A DNA stretch of 64,000 nucleotides from CBDFKF01 sp965248765 (lineage in GTDB: Bacteria; Pseudomonadota; Alphaproteobacteria; VGEJ01), in assembly GCA_965248765.1 (NCBI GenBank), contig CBDFKF010000004.1:2790001-2854000 (forward strand), written 5' to 3'. Numbering within the stretch: the stretch's first letter is position 1; each line of letters opens with the position of its first letter. Of the stretch, positions 25,565-34,104 are shown in pieces. The notes under the pieces are model-generated. The model was not told the DNA's origin and searched no databases. It saw only the letters and a list, made by a program, of their open reading frames with translations. The translations under genes were made by a program, and so were the position numbers.

Positions 25565-27997
25565 ATGAAGCACCAGGCACAGGTGGTGGTGATCGGCGGC
25601 GGTATCGTCGGGGTCAGCGTCGCCTATCACCTGACCAAGCTGGGCTGCTCGGATGTCGTCTTGATCGAGCAGTACGAGCTGACCGCGGGCTCGACCTGGC
25701 ATGCCGCCGGGCTCCTGCCGCTCTTCAACATGAGCTACAGCGTCGGCCAGCTCCACAAGTACAGCATCGATCTCTACCAGGCGCTCGAAGCGGAAACCGG
25801 CCAGGCCGTGAGCTTCCACAAGACCGGGAACCTCCGCCTTGCCACCAACGAGGAGCGCATGGACGAGTACCGCAAGTACTGCGGTACCGCGAACACCATC
25901 GGTGTGCCCTTCGAGATGATCGGGCCGGCCGAGATCGCTGAGCTCTGGCCGCTATGCAACACCGACGGCCTTATCGGCGCGCTCTATCACCCCGATGATG
26001 GACACGTTGCCCCCGCTGACGTCACCCAGGCCCTGGCGATCGGCGCCCGCGCGGGCGGTGCCGAGATCAACCGCGGCACCAAGGTCATGGGCATCGACGC
26101 GGGCGCGAACGGCGCGTGGCGCGTACGGACCGACAAGGGTGACATCGCCTGCGAGACCATCGTCACGGCGACGGGCTCGTGGGCGCGCGAGGTCGGAGCC
26201 ATGGTCGGGCTCGATCTGCCGGTGATCCCGGTCGAGCACCAGTACATCGTCACCGACGCGATCCCCGCGCTCGAGGAGCGGGCTGCCGCCGGCCTGCCCG
26301 AGCTTGCCGTGCTGCGCGAAAGCGATGCCTCCTACTACATGCGCGAAGAGCGCCAGGGCCTGATCCTCGGCCCCTACGAAAAGGGGGCCAAGGCCTGGGC
26401 CGTGGACGGCGTGCCGGGCGATTTCAACCAGGAACTCCTGCCGCCCGACATGGACCGGCTCGAGCCGCACATCGTGGCGGCGATCAACCGCGTGCCGATG
26501 TTCGGCGAGGCCGGCGTCAAGGAGTGCATCAACGGCCCGATCCCCTACACCCCCGATGGCAACCCGCTCTTGGGCCCGGCCTATGGCCTGAAGAACTTCT
26601 GGCTGGCGGAGGGCTTTAGCTTCGGGATTACGGCAGCCGGTGGTGCCGGCAAGTATCTGGCCGAGTGGATCGTCGAGGGCGAGGCCTCGATCGACATGCT
26701 CGATGTCGATCCCCGCCGCTTCGGGGCCTACGCCAACAAGACCTACACCAAGCTCAAGAACGAAGAGGCCTACGAGCACATTTTCGTCATCCATTACCCC
26801 GATGAAGAGCGGCCGGCGGCGCGGCCGGCCAAGACCAGTGCGTGTCACGAGCGCCTGGCCGCCCGTGGCGCAGTGTGGGGCCAGCGCTACGGGTGGGAGC
26901 GGCCAAACTGGTTCGCTCCGGCCGGCACCGAGCCGCGCGATGTGTGGAGCTTCCGGCGCTCGAACTGCTTCGACCCGGTGGGCGAGGAATGCCGGGCGGT
27001 GCGCGAACGCTGCGGCCTGATCGACATCACCAGCTTCTCGAAGTTCGCGGTCTCAGGTACCGGCGCCGAGGCCTGGCTCGATGGGCTCGTCGCCAACCGG
27101 CTGCCGGCCAAGGACGGTCAGATCCGGCTCGCGCACGCCCTTACCGAGTCGGGCGGAGTGCACAGCGAGTTCACGATCATGCGCGACGGCCCCGACCGGT
27201 TCTACCTGATCAGCTCGGGCGCGGCTGAGCGCTACGACCACGATTTTCTCGTGCGCCGGCTACCCGACGATGGCGCAATCCGCATCGATAATCTGACCAC
27301 GAGCCACGGTGTGCTCGTGGTGGCCGGCCCGCGCGCGCGAGAGCTCCTCTCCGCGATCACCGATGCGGATCTCTCGAACGCCGCCTTCCCCTGGCTGACC
27401 GGCCGTCACATCGACGTTGGCTTGGCGCCGGTGCGGGCGATGCGCATCAACTTCGTCGGCGAGCTCGGCTGGGAGCTGCACCACCCGATCGCCTATCAGA
27501 ATCAGCTCTTCGATGCGCTGGTCGCGGCGGGTGAGCCCCTAGGGATTGGCATGTGCGGGATGCGAGCCATGGATTCACTCCGCATCGAGAAATCCTACCG
27601 CATGTGGGGCCAGGATCTCACCACCGAATACTCGGCCTTCGAGGCGGGCCTCGATCGCTTCATCCAGCTCAACAAAGGCGATTTCGTCGGCCGTGATGCA
27701 TTGGTCCGCCAGCAGCAAGAGGGCGTGCCTCAGTCGTTCGTCACCTTGGCCGTTGAGGTCGAGGACGCCGATGCCTGGGGCAATGAGCCGATCTATCGCG
27801 ATGGCACGATGGTCGGACGTGCCACCGCCGGCGCCTTCGGCCATTTCCTCGGGCAAAGTCTGGCGATGGGCTACGTCGCGCGGGATGCGGGAGAGGTCGG
27901 GACGGCGCTCGAGATCGAGATCCTCGGCACGCGTCGCCCGGCGACGGTGGTCGCGGACTCGCCGGTCGATCCGACTAACGAACGACTGCGCGCGTGA
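25565..27997 (+). CDS. Dimethylglycine/sarcosine dehydrogenase-like FAD and folate protein
   Basis: 810 residues from the ATG at 25565; a 100-residue upstream extension in the same frame is antisense-like and was rejected. The N-terminal half is a DAO-type FAD domain (VVVIGGGIVGVSVAYHLTKLG). It has the TAGSTWHAAGL motif whose histidine is the covalent FAD attachment site in dimethylglycine dehydrogenase. A central FAO_M region and a C-terminal GcvT folate domain (GLIDITSFSKF, FVGELGWELHHP) complete the DMGDH architecture. It oxidatively demethylates an N-methyl amine and passes formaldehyde to tetrahydrofolate. The substrate (dimethylglycine, sarcosine or another) is not resolved. Confidence 0.88.
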   Translation: MKHQAQVVVIGGGIVGVSVAYHLTKLGCSDVVLIEQYELTAGSTWHAAGLLPLFNMSYSVGQLHKYSIDLYQALEAETGQAVSFHKTGNLRLATNEERMDEYRKYCGTANTIGVPFEMIGPAEIAELWPLCNTDGLIGALYHPDDGHVAPADVTQALAIGARAGGAEINRGTKVMGIDAGANGAWRVRTDKGDIACETIVTATGSWAREVGAMVGLDLPVIPVEHQYIVTDAIPALEERAAAGLPELAVLRESDASYYMREERQGLILGPYEKGAKAWAVDGVPGDFNQELLPPDMDRLEPHIVAAINRVPMFGEAGVKECINGPIPYTPDGNPLLGPAYGLKNFWLAEGFSFGITAAGGAGKYLAEWIVEGEASIDMLDVDPRRFGAYANKTYTKLKNEEAYEHIFVIHYPDEERPAARPAKTSACHERLAARGAVWGQRYGWERPNWFAPAGTEPRDVWSFRRSNCFDPVGEECRAVRERCGLIDITSFSKFAVSGTGAEAWLDGLVANRLPAKDGQIRLAHALTESGGVHSEFTIMRDGPDRFYLISSGAAERYDHDFLVRRLPDDGAIRIDNLTTSHGVLVVAGPRARELLSAITDADLSNAAFPWLTGRHIDVGLAPVRAMRINFVGELGWELHHPIAYQNQLFDALVAAGEPLGIGMCGMRAMDSLRIEKSYRMWGQDLTTEYSAFEAGLDRFIQLNKGDFVGRDALVRQQQEGVPQSFVTLAVEVEDADAWGNEPIYRDGTMVGRATAGAFGHFLGQSLAMGYVARDAGEVGTALEIEILGTRRPATVVADSPVDPTNERLRA

Positions 27998-28024
27998 GGC
28001 CAACGTGTTGAGCGAGGCGGTGCC

Positions 28025-29164
28025 ATGGTGAAGATCGTAGAAGTCAGAGCCAGCGCCCATTCCTGCCCGTTCGATCAGAAGCCCATCCGCATGGGGCTTG
28101 GGCGCAACGTTAAGCGCGACATCGTGTTGGTGCGGGTGATCAGTGACGATGGCCTGATCGGCTTCGGCGAGTCCCATCACGGCCAGAACCCGACGGCGAT
28201 GGCCGAGATCGTCGAGAAGGGGATCGGCTCGTTGCTCATCGGCGCCGATCCGCTCGATACCGAGGGCATCTGGGATCGCATCAACAAGCAACAGATCGTC
28301 ACCCACGGGCTCGGCGCGGGCAGCATCATGGCGCTCTCGGGGATCGACATCGCCCTCTGGGACCTCAAGGGCAAGATCCTCGGCCAGCCGGTCTTTCGGC
28401 TGATGGGCGGCGCGCAGCGCAAGATCCGCGCCTACGCCGGCGGCCTGAGTCTCGGCTTCCAGCCGCTCGATACGCTTGAGACGGAGGTCGGCGGTCTGAT
28501 CGCGCAAGGCTACACGGCGATTAAGATGCGGATCGGCGATACCCCGCGCCGCGATGCCGAGCGCGTCGGCCACATCCGCAAGACCTTCGGCGATGAGCTC
28601 GACATCGCCGTCGATGCCGCCACCCGCTACACCGAGCTCGACATTCCCGACGTCGTCCGCTACTGCGAGGACAACCACGTCTACTGGCTGGAGGAGCCGT
28701 TCACCCCCGACAACATTCCGGCTTATCAGAAGCTTGCACGCCACACCAAGATCCCGCTCGCCGCCGGTGAGGACCACTACGCGCGCCCGGCCTTCCGCGA
28801 GCTGTTCGAGGCTCGCGCCATCGCTATCGTGCAGGCGGATGTCTGCAAGACCGGCGGCCTTTCGGAAGGCAAGAAAATCGCCGACATGGCGGCTGCCTGG
28901 CACCTCCATGCAGCACCCCACACCAGCCACAGCATCCTCTCGAACGCCGCCAGCGCCCACTTGCTCGCCGCGCTACCGAACGGCTTGATCTACGAGGCCG
29001 ACGTGGCGCCGATCAACCCGTTTCGCACCGACCTTGCCAAGGTGCCCTTCGGCGTGGAGAACGGCTATATCGAGCCCCGCGACGAGCCCGGTCTCGGCAT
29101 CGAGATCGACGAAGCCGTGCTCGAGGCCTACCCCGCCATCCCTGGCCCCTGCTACATTCCTTAA
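28025..29164 (+). CDS. Mandelate racemase/muconate lactonizing enzyme family protein (enolase superfamily)
   Basis: 379 residues. Metal ligands are D197 (IAVDAAT), E223 (WLEEPF) and E249 (AAGEDH). H299 (APHTSHS) takes the place of the mandelate-racemase general base. The KxK pair at the end of strand 2 reads K167-M-R169 (AIKMRIGD), so the second lysine is arginine. The enzyme should abstract the alpha proton of a carboxylate; dehydration by a sugar-acid dehydratase type or racemisation are both possible. It starts 27 bp after the DMGDH-like gene, suggesting a role in the same catabolic pathway. Confidence 0.87.
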   Translation: MVKIVEVRASAHSCPFDQKPIRMGLGRNVKRDIVLVRVISDDGLIGFGESHHGQNPTAMAEIVEKGIGSLLIGADPLDTEGIWDRINKQQIVTHGLGAGSIMALSGIDIALWDLKGKILGQPVFRLMGGAQRKIRAYAGGLSLGFQPLDTLETEVGGLIAQGYTAIKMRIGDTPRRDAERVGHIRKTFGDELDIAVDAATRYTELDIPDVVRYCEDNHVYWLEEPFTPDNIPAYQKLARHTKIPLAAGEDHYARPAFRELFEARAIAIVQADVCKTGGLSEGKKIADMAAAWHLHAAPHTSHSILSNAASAHLLAALPNGLIYEADVAPINPFRTDLAKVPFGVENGYIEPRDEPGLGIEIDEAVLEAYPAIPGPCYIP

Positions 29165-29239
29165 GACTGCGCCGTAAACGAGCACCGTTGACCGGTCCGG
29201 GCGCCGGCGGTCACAATCAACCACAGGGAGGAACGTGCC

Positions 29240-30604
29240 ATGGCTGAGACCGCAGTGGCTGCCAATGTCGATGAGCTGACTCAGGCGGCCTTCGATCACT
29301 GCATCTTCCCTTTGATCGAGACCCGCGAGGTGCGCGAGGACGGCCCCTATATCTACGCCAAGGGCGAGGGGATCGAGCTCACCGACATCCACGGCAAGAC
29401 CTACCTCGACCTGATGAGCTCGCATACGCGGGCGAACTCGCAGGGATACGGCAACGAGGAGATCGCCAAGGCCGTCTACGATCAGCTCACCAATCTTCAC
29501 TACGTCGGGACGATCCGGAACTGGGGCGAACCGACCATCCGTCTGGCGCAAAAGCTCGCTGAGCTGGCGCCCGGGGATCTCTCTAAATCCCTGTTCTTGA
29601 CTGGCGGCTCCGAGGCGGTGGAGACCGCGCTCAAGATTGCCAAGCAGTACCACATCCACCGCGGCGCCAAACCGCGCGCCTTCAAGGTCATCAGCCGCTG
29701 GAACGCCTACCACGGCGCGACCATGGGCGCGCTGTCGGTCACCGACTGGCTTGGCACCCGGTCGATCTCCGAGCCCGGCGTGCCCGGCACCTCGCTCATT
29801 CCAGCGCCGGTCTGCTACCGCGTTCCCTTCGGCATGGACTACGAGGCCTTTGGCGAGTTCTGCGCCGATTACCTCGAGCAGCAGATTCTGCACGAAGGCC
29901 CCGACCTCGTCGCCGCCTTCATCGCCGAGCCGATCATGCAGGCCAACGGCGTCCAGATCCCGCCGGCGGGCTATCTGCCGCGGGTGCGCGAGATCTGCGA
30001 CAAGTACGAGGTCCTCTTAATCCTCGATGAGATCATCTCGGGCTTCGGCCGCGTCGGCGAGTGGTTCGCATCGGACCACTTCGGGGTCACTCCCGACCTC
30101 ATGACCATCGCCAAGGCGATCACCGGCGGCTACATGCCGTTGGCGGGGGTAATCGCGCGGGCGGACATCGTCGATTCCATGCCGATCTTCCGCCACGTCC
30201 ACACGTTCATGGGCCACTTGGCCGCCACCGCGGCGGCGAATTGCAATATCGCAATCTGTGAGCGCGACAACCTGATCCAGAAGGCCAAGGATGACGGGGC
30301 CTATTTCCTCGATTCGCTCCAGCAAGCGGTGGGCAATCACCCGATCGTCGGCCAGGTCCGCGGCCTGGGCTGCTGGCTCGCCATAGAGCTGACCGCCGAT
30401 AAGAAGACGCGAGCGCCGTTTACCGACGATACGGTGAAGGCGGTGGTTGGGCGGATGCGCACGCACGGCGTACTCGGAAGCCCGATCGGCGATGCGTTTG
30501 AGCTTGCGCCCTCGCTCATCACGACGCGTGCGCAGTACGACACTGCGACGGAGGTCATCGCCCGCTCGATCGATGAGATCGCGCGAGCCCGCCGCCTCGC
30601 CTAG
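29240..30604 (+). CDS. Class III aminotransferase (PLP-dependent, aspartate aminotransferase superfamily)
   Basis: 454 residues, preceded by AGGGAGG. The PLP-binding aspartate is in LLILDEIISGFGRVGEWF, the Schiff-base lysine in TIAKAITGGYMPLAGV, and SLFLTGGSEAVETALKIA is the phosphate-site block. These are standard for omega-amino-acid:pyruvate or class III enzymes. It lies 75 bp after the enolase-superfamily gene and before a luciferase-like gene. The amino donor is unknown. In this neighbourhood it could deaminate a product of methylamine or amino-acid breakdown. Confidence 0.9.
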   Translation: MAETAVAANVDELTQAAFDHCIFPLIETREVREDGPYIYAKGEGIELTDIHGKTYLDLMSSHTRANSQGYGNEEIAKAVYDQLTNLHYVGTIRNWGEPTIRLAQKLAELAPGDLSKSLFLTGGSEAVETALKIAKQYHIHRGAKPRAFKVISRWNAYHGATMGALSVTDWLGTRSISEPGVPGTSLIPAPVCYRVPFGMDYEAFGEFCADYLEQQILHEGPDLVAAFIAEPIMQANGVQIPPAGYLPRVREICDKYEVLLILDEIISGFGRVGEWFASDHFGVTPDLMTIAKAITGGYMPLAGVIARADIVDSMPIFRHVHTFMGHLAATAAANCNIAICERDNLIQKAKDDGAYFLDSLQQAVGNHPIVGQVRGLGCWLAIELTADKKTRAPFTDDTVKAVVGRMRTHGVLGSPIGDAFELAPSLITTRAQYDTATEVIARSIDEIARARRLA

Positions 30605-30660
30605 GGCGGCACAACGAGGCCGCGGGCGCCAGCGCGCCGTCCGGGCCCGGGAGGCAGATT

Positions 30661-31772
30661 ATGAGACCGGTCTATTCATGCAGCCGGTGCACGACCCGGC
30701 GCGCGATGTACACCAGCTTTTCATGGACGACCTAGAAATCGCGGTCTACCTCGATGAGCTCGGCTACGACGAGTACTGGTGCGGCGAGCATTACGCGGTG
30801 GTGGGCGAACCCATGCCGTCGTCCATGATCTTCCTCGCCAATCTGATTGCCCGCACCGAGCACATGAAGCTAGGCACTGGCGTGATCCCCCTGCCGGTCT
30901 GGCACCCCGCGCACGTGGCATCGCACATCGCCATGTTGGATCATCTCAGCGAAGGGCGGTTGATGTTCGGCGTCGCCTCCGGTGGGATCCCGGCCGACTG
31001 GGAGCTATTCGGCGCGAGCGAACCGGCGGCGATGGTGCCCGAGGCGCTCGACATCATCCTGCGGCTGTGGGCCGAGGATCCGCCGTACGATAATCGAGGG
31101 CAAGTATTGGACGATCAAGCTCACCGACAACCTGCTTGAGCGACACGGTGCCGGACAGCTGTTGCGGCCCTATCAGCAGCCGCACCCGCCGATCATGATT
31201 CCGGCGATGAGCATGAACTCGCCGTCGATGAAGTTCGCCGGCAGCCGCGGCTACATCCCGATTTCCTCGCAGCTCGTCCCCGTCGAGGCCGTGGCCTCGC
31301 ATCAGACGAAGTACAAAGAAGGGTGCGACGCCGCCGGGCGCACCTTCGATTCCGCTGAATGGCGCGTCTCGCGCGATGTCTTTGTCGCCGAGAGCGATGC
31401 CGAGGCCGAAGCGGCCGTGCGCGATCCCGAGAACAAGGCAACGCCGAGTACTACTTCGAGTACGTCTACGACATGGTCTGCTCAGCCGGCGGCAAGCACT
31501 ACATTCTGCCGCCCGAAATCATCGACACGCCGGCCGCCGAGGATTATTCGCGCCAGGACTACATGCGCGACAACCTTATTTACGGCAGCCCGGAGACCGT
31601 GGCGGACCAGTTGATCGAGTTCCGCGAGGCCGTTGGCCCGTTCGGCACCTTCATCGCCTCGGCGTTGGACTTCCCGGACAAGGAGCTGCACAAGACCTCA
31701 CTCGCCCTCATCGCCAACGAGGTGATGCCACGCCTGCGGCGGGGGAGCGACGACGCCCAAGCCGCTGAGTAG
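30661..31772 (+). pseudogene. LLM-class flavin-dependent oxidoreductase (luciferase-like), multiply frameshifted
   Basis: The family is clear from three pieces in alternating frames: GLFMQPVHDPARD and GYDEYWCGEHYAVVGEP; then IEGKYWTIKL to AEWRVSRDVFVAESD; then AEYYFEYVYDMVCSAGG to the end. Frame changes fall at an extra A near 31092 (GATAATCGAG, expected GATATCGAG) and a missing G near 31437. A probable third is a missing G near 30669: the ATG at 30661, behind GGGAGG, would read MRPGLFMQPVH if one G were added. Alternatively translation starts at the in-frame ATG at 30678. Restored length is about 370 residues. It would be an FMNH2-dependent monooxygenase or F420-type enzyme in the catabolic run. 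Confidence 0.8.
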
Positions 31773-31811
31773 CACGCACGCTGAAGGGCGCGCAGGCGCC
31801 AGCTTCCCCTC

Positions 31812-31863
31812 TCGCTCGGGCCTAAGGCGGCGACCCCGTCGGGCCGCCGCCACTAGGTCCGGA
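31812..31863. repeat. Imperfect intergenic palindrome
   Basis: Between two convergent genes, CTCGGGCCTAAGGCGGCGA is mirrored, with two or three mismatches, by the GCCGCCGCCACTAGGTCCGG side around a GTC centre. Together they form a long GC-rich hairpin. Such palindromes are often scattered in alphaproteobacterial intergenic regions. Here it could end transcription for both flanking genes. The rest of the 230-bp gap (31773-32002) shows nothing else. Confidence 0.55.
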
Positions 31864-32002
31864 GTGAGATAGAAGGGAGGTTTCCGGACGATATGCACGG
31901 CGCGGTACAGTGCGCCGTCGAGCCAAGGTTACGGGCCCCGGCGCACGGAATCCGTAATCGCGGCCACACGCCGGTACGTTTTCCTGTTTGGCGGCGCAGG
32001 CG

Positions 32003-32703
32003 CTAGCGGATCGCGAAGGTAACCGTCGCCGTAACGTGTAGACGGTGGGTGCCCGGCGCCACAGGGACCGCGCTTCTTTCCGCGAGCGCTCGCATCGCAG
32101 GTTGTGCTAAACGCGCCGGTGCCTCGTCGATCGTGAGAACCTCGCCCAGGCTCACTCCGGCTCTGCGGCGTATAGCGTGGCTTTGCGTTGCGCATCGGCG
32201 AAGGCCCGCCGGCGCGCGCCATCGAGGTGACGGGCGGGCTCGCTCACCTCGAAGCGAACGCCGCCGATGCGGTTGGCGCCGCTGGCCGTGATCCGGTCGA
32301 GCGCCTGGCCGATGCCCTCGATCTCGCGCAGTGTGATGGTGACCTGGTGGTTCAGCTCATAGCCGGCCAGGGTCGACTCGCCGTCCTGCCGCGGATCAGG
32401 GCGATAACGCGGGTTGAGGTAATAGCCGCTCGTCCGAATATCGCTTTCGGTGATGCCGAGCTCGGCAAGCGTCGCGAATAGCGCGGCGACTGCCTCGGAG
32501 TTGGCCCGCACCGCCGCCGTCGCGGTGTCCTGGAGAGTGACGACGGCCGCATCGATCGTCGCGGTGTCGGGCGCCGCCGTGACCGATCCGGTGCCGGTGA
32601 CCGTGATGTGTGCGGGCGTCGTCTGCGCCGCGGCAGTTGTGGCGGCTGTCCACAACAGGAGCAACGGCAGAACCGCACGGTACCCGAACCGCGTTTCGGC
32701 CAT
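32003..32703 (-). pseudogene. SIMPL domain protein (DUF541), C-terminus frameshifted
   Basis: The signal peptide (VLPLLLLWTAATTAAAQ) and SIMPL domain (ITVTGTGSVTAAPDTATI, GYELNHQVTITLRE, RRRAFADAQRKATLYAAE) are in one frame that stops at 32152. In the next frame the expected ending continues: GVSLGEVLTIDE ... HRLHVTATVTFAIR, with stop at 32003. Adding one G at about 32160 restores YAAEAGVSLGEV. The ATG at 32703 is chosen because it precedes the signal peptide. These periplasmic proteins are oligomeric and of unclear function. As read, the product lacks the final strands. Confidence 0.8.
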
Positions 32704-32769
32704 GCCGGCATTGTGCGGCAACACGGCTGCCGCGGCCAATCGTCGCGTAGAGGGTGAGTAAGCGGGGCG

Positions 32770-33897
32770 CTAGAAGGTGCGGCGGCGCCGGTGGGCGAGC
32801 ACCAGCGCGCCGAGGCCGATGAGGAACAGCCCGCTCGATGCCGGAACTGGGATCTGGGCGCTCTCGGTCAACGCCGAGGTGATGAAGTCCTGGTAGGCCG
32901 AAACGGGTGCATCGCCGGCGAACTCGCCGAACGAGCTGTTGAGCGTGCCGTCGTTGTCCGATGTGAGTGGCGCCGGACCGCTCGAGAACGTGAGCGAGAT
33001 GCCGTATGACGTTACACCGGCGACCAGCAACTCGTTGCCGACCTCGATGAACGTCGGACCACCGGAATCGCCGGGCGCCGACATGACCTCATCGAGACCC
33101 AGTCCGAGATCGTCGATGTTGAAGAAGAAGTCGAAGGCGTCTTGGCCGACGAGCCCGTTGTCGAAGTCGAACTGCAGCACCGATCCCGGCACGAAGTCGG
33201 TAACGGGCGTCAGGCCGAACGCGGTGAGCATCGTATCCGCCACCGCGTCATACGTGTTGAGCCCGGCCCTCTTAGTTCCCGCGCCTACGGTATCGCCAAG
33301 GGCGCCGGTGCCTGAGCGGCCGAACCCCACCTTCTGGACGCTGGCGGCGTCGGTCTCGTTGCTGCCTGTGAATAGGGCGTAGTCGGCGATCTGATTGGTC
33401 GGCTTGCCATCCAGCGTCAGCACTGCGAGGTCATTGCCGCGGATGAAATCGCCATCCCAATCGGGGTGAACCTCGAAATTGGTGACGCCCAACGTCTCCG
33501 ATCCTCCCGGGCCCTGGAAAGTGACACTGGAGCTCGTGGTCGGGTCGAAAACGCCATTGACGTCGGTCACGCAGTGGACAGCCGTAAGGACGCTGCGCCG
33601 ATCACCCATGAGGGAGCCGGAACACAGAAAACTGCCGCTGGTGTTGGTGATCGACAGCCTGCAGACGCCACTGAACTGAGAATCCAGGGTGTTGTTGACA
33701 GCAATGTTGTTGGGATCGTTGGTCGCGGTGGTATAGCTCCAGCCCCACTCGTAGGTGAAATTCTCGTTGGGAGTAGTGACCGGGCCGCGATCGAAGTAGA
33801 TCGAATCGGCTGCCGCCGTCCCGACCAGCCCGCCCCAGGCGCAGGCCGCTGCCAGGGCGATCCATGCCCGTCCGTTCCGTCTCGATGTCCCAGCCAT
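32770..33897 (-). CDS. Secreted trypsin-like serine protease with PEP-CTERM-like C-terminal anchor
   Basis: 375 residues from the ATG at 33897. A signal peptide (RAWIALAAACAWGGLVGTAAA) is followed by an S1 protease domain with histidine in VLTAVHCVTDV, aspartate in GNDLAVLTLD and serine in SAPGDSGGPTFIEVG. The C-terminus is a short proline motif (IPVPASSG), a hydrophobic helix (LFLIGLGALVLA) and a basic tail (HRRRRTF). This is the layout of PEP-CTERM/VPxPxS sorting signals recognised by exosortase-type enzymes. No exosortase gene is in the window. The protein is probably exported and transiently anchored. Its target is unknown. Confidence 0.85.
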   Translation of the reverse strand: MAGTSRRNGRAWIALAAACAWGGLVGTAAADSIYFDRGPVTTPNENFTYEWGWSYTTATNDPNNIAVNNTLDSQFSGVCRLSITNTSGSFLCSGSLMGDRRSVLTAVHCVTDVNGVFDPTTSSSVTFQGPGGSETLGVTNFEVHPDWDGDFIRGNDLAVLTLDGKPTNQIADYALFTGSNETDAASVQKVGFGRSGTGALGDTVGAGTKRAGLNTYDAVADTMLTAFGLTPVTDFVPGSVLQFDFDNGLVGQDAFDFFFNIDDLGLGLDEVMSAPGDSGGPTFIEVGNELLVAGVTSYGISLTFSSGPAPLTSDNDGTLNSSFGEFAGDAPVSAYQDFITSALTESAQIPVPASSGLFLIGLGALVLAHRRRRTF

Positions 33898-34104
33898 GTC
33901 CACCTTCGCACGCACCAACCGCTGGGCCGGCTTTTGCCGCACCTGTACCAGATTATCGGGATCGTGGGGGCCGGGCACTGTGATAGCGGTCACGTCGGGA
34001 TCAATCGGGCGTTTGCAGAGGCGCTGATGTGCAAAAAAACACACCTCGCCACGATTCCGATTAAGATGTCGCCAACCTCAGTAAAAGACTCCCAGGAGGC
34101 GGTA

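Noticed and set aside
33466..34104. Upstream extension of the second luciferase-like gene
   Set aside because: The frame there is antisense to the serine protease gene and shows no conserved sequence; AGGAGG and ATG at 34105 explain the start.
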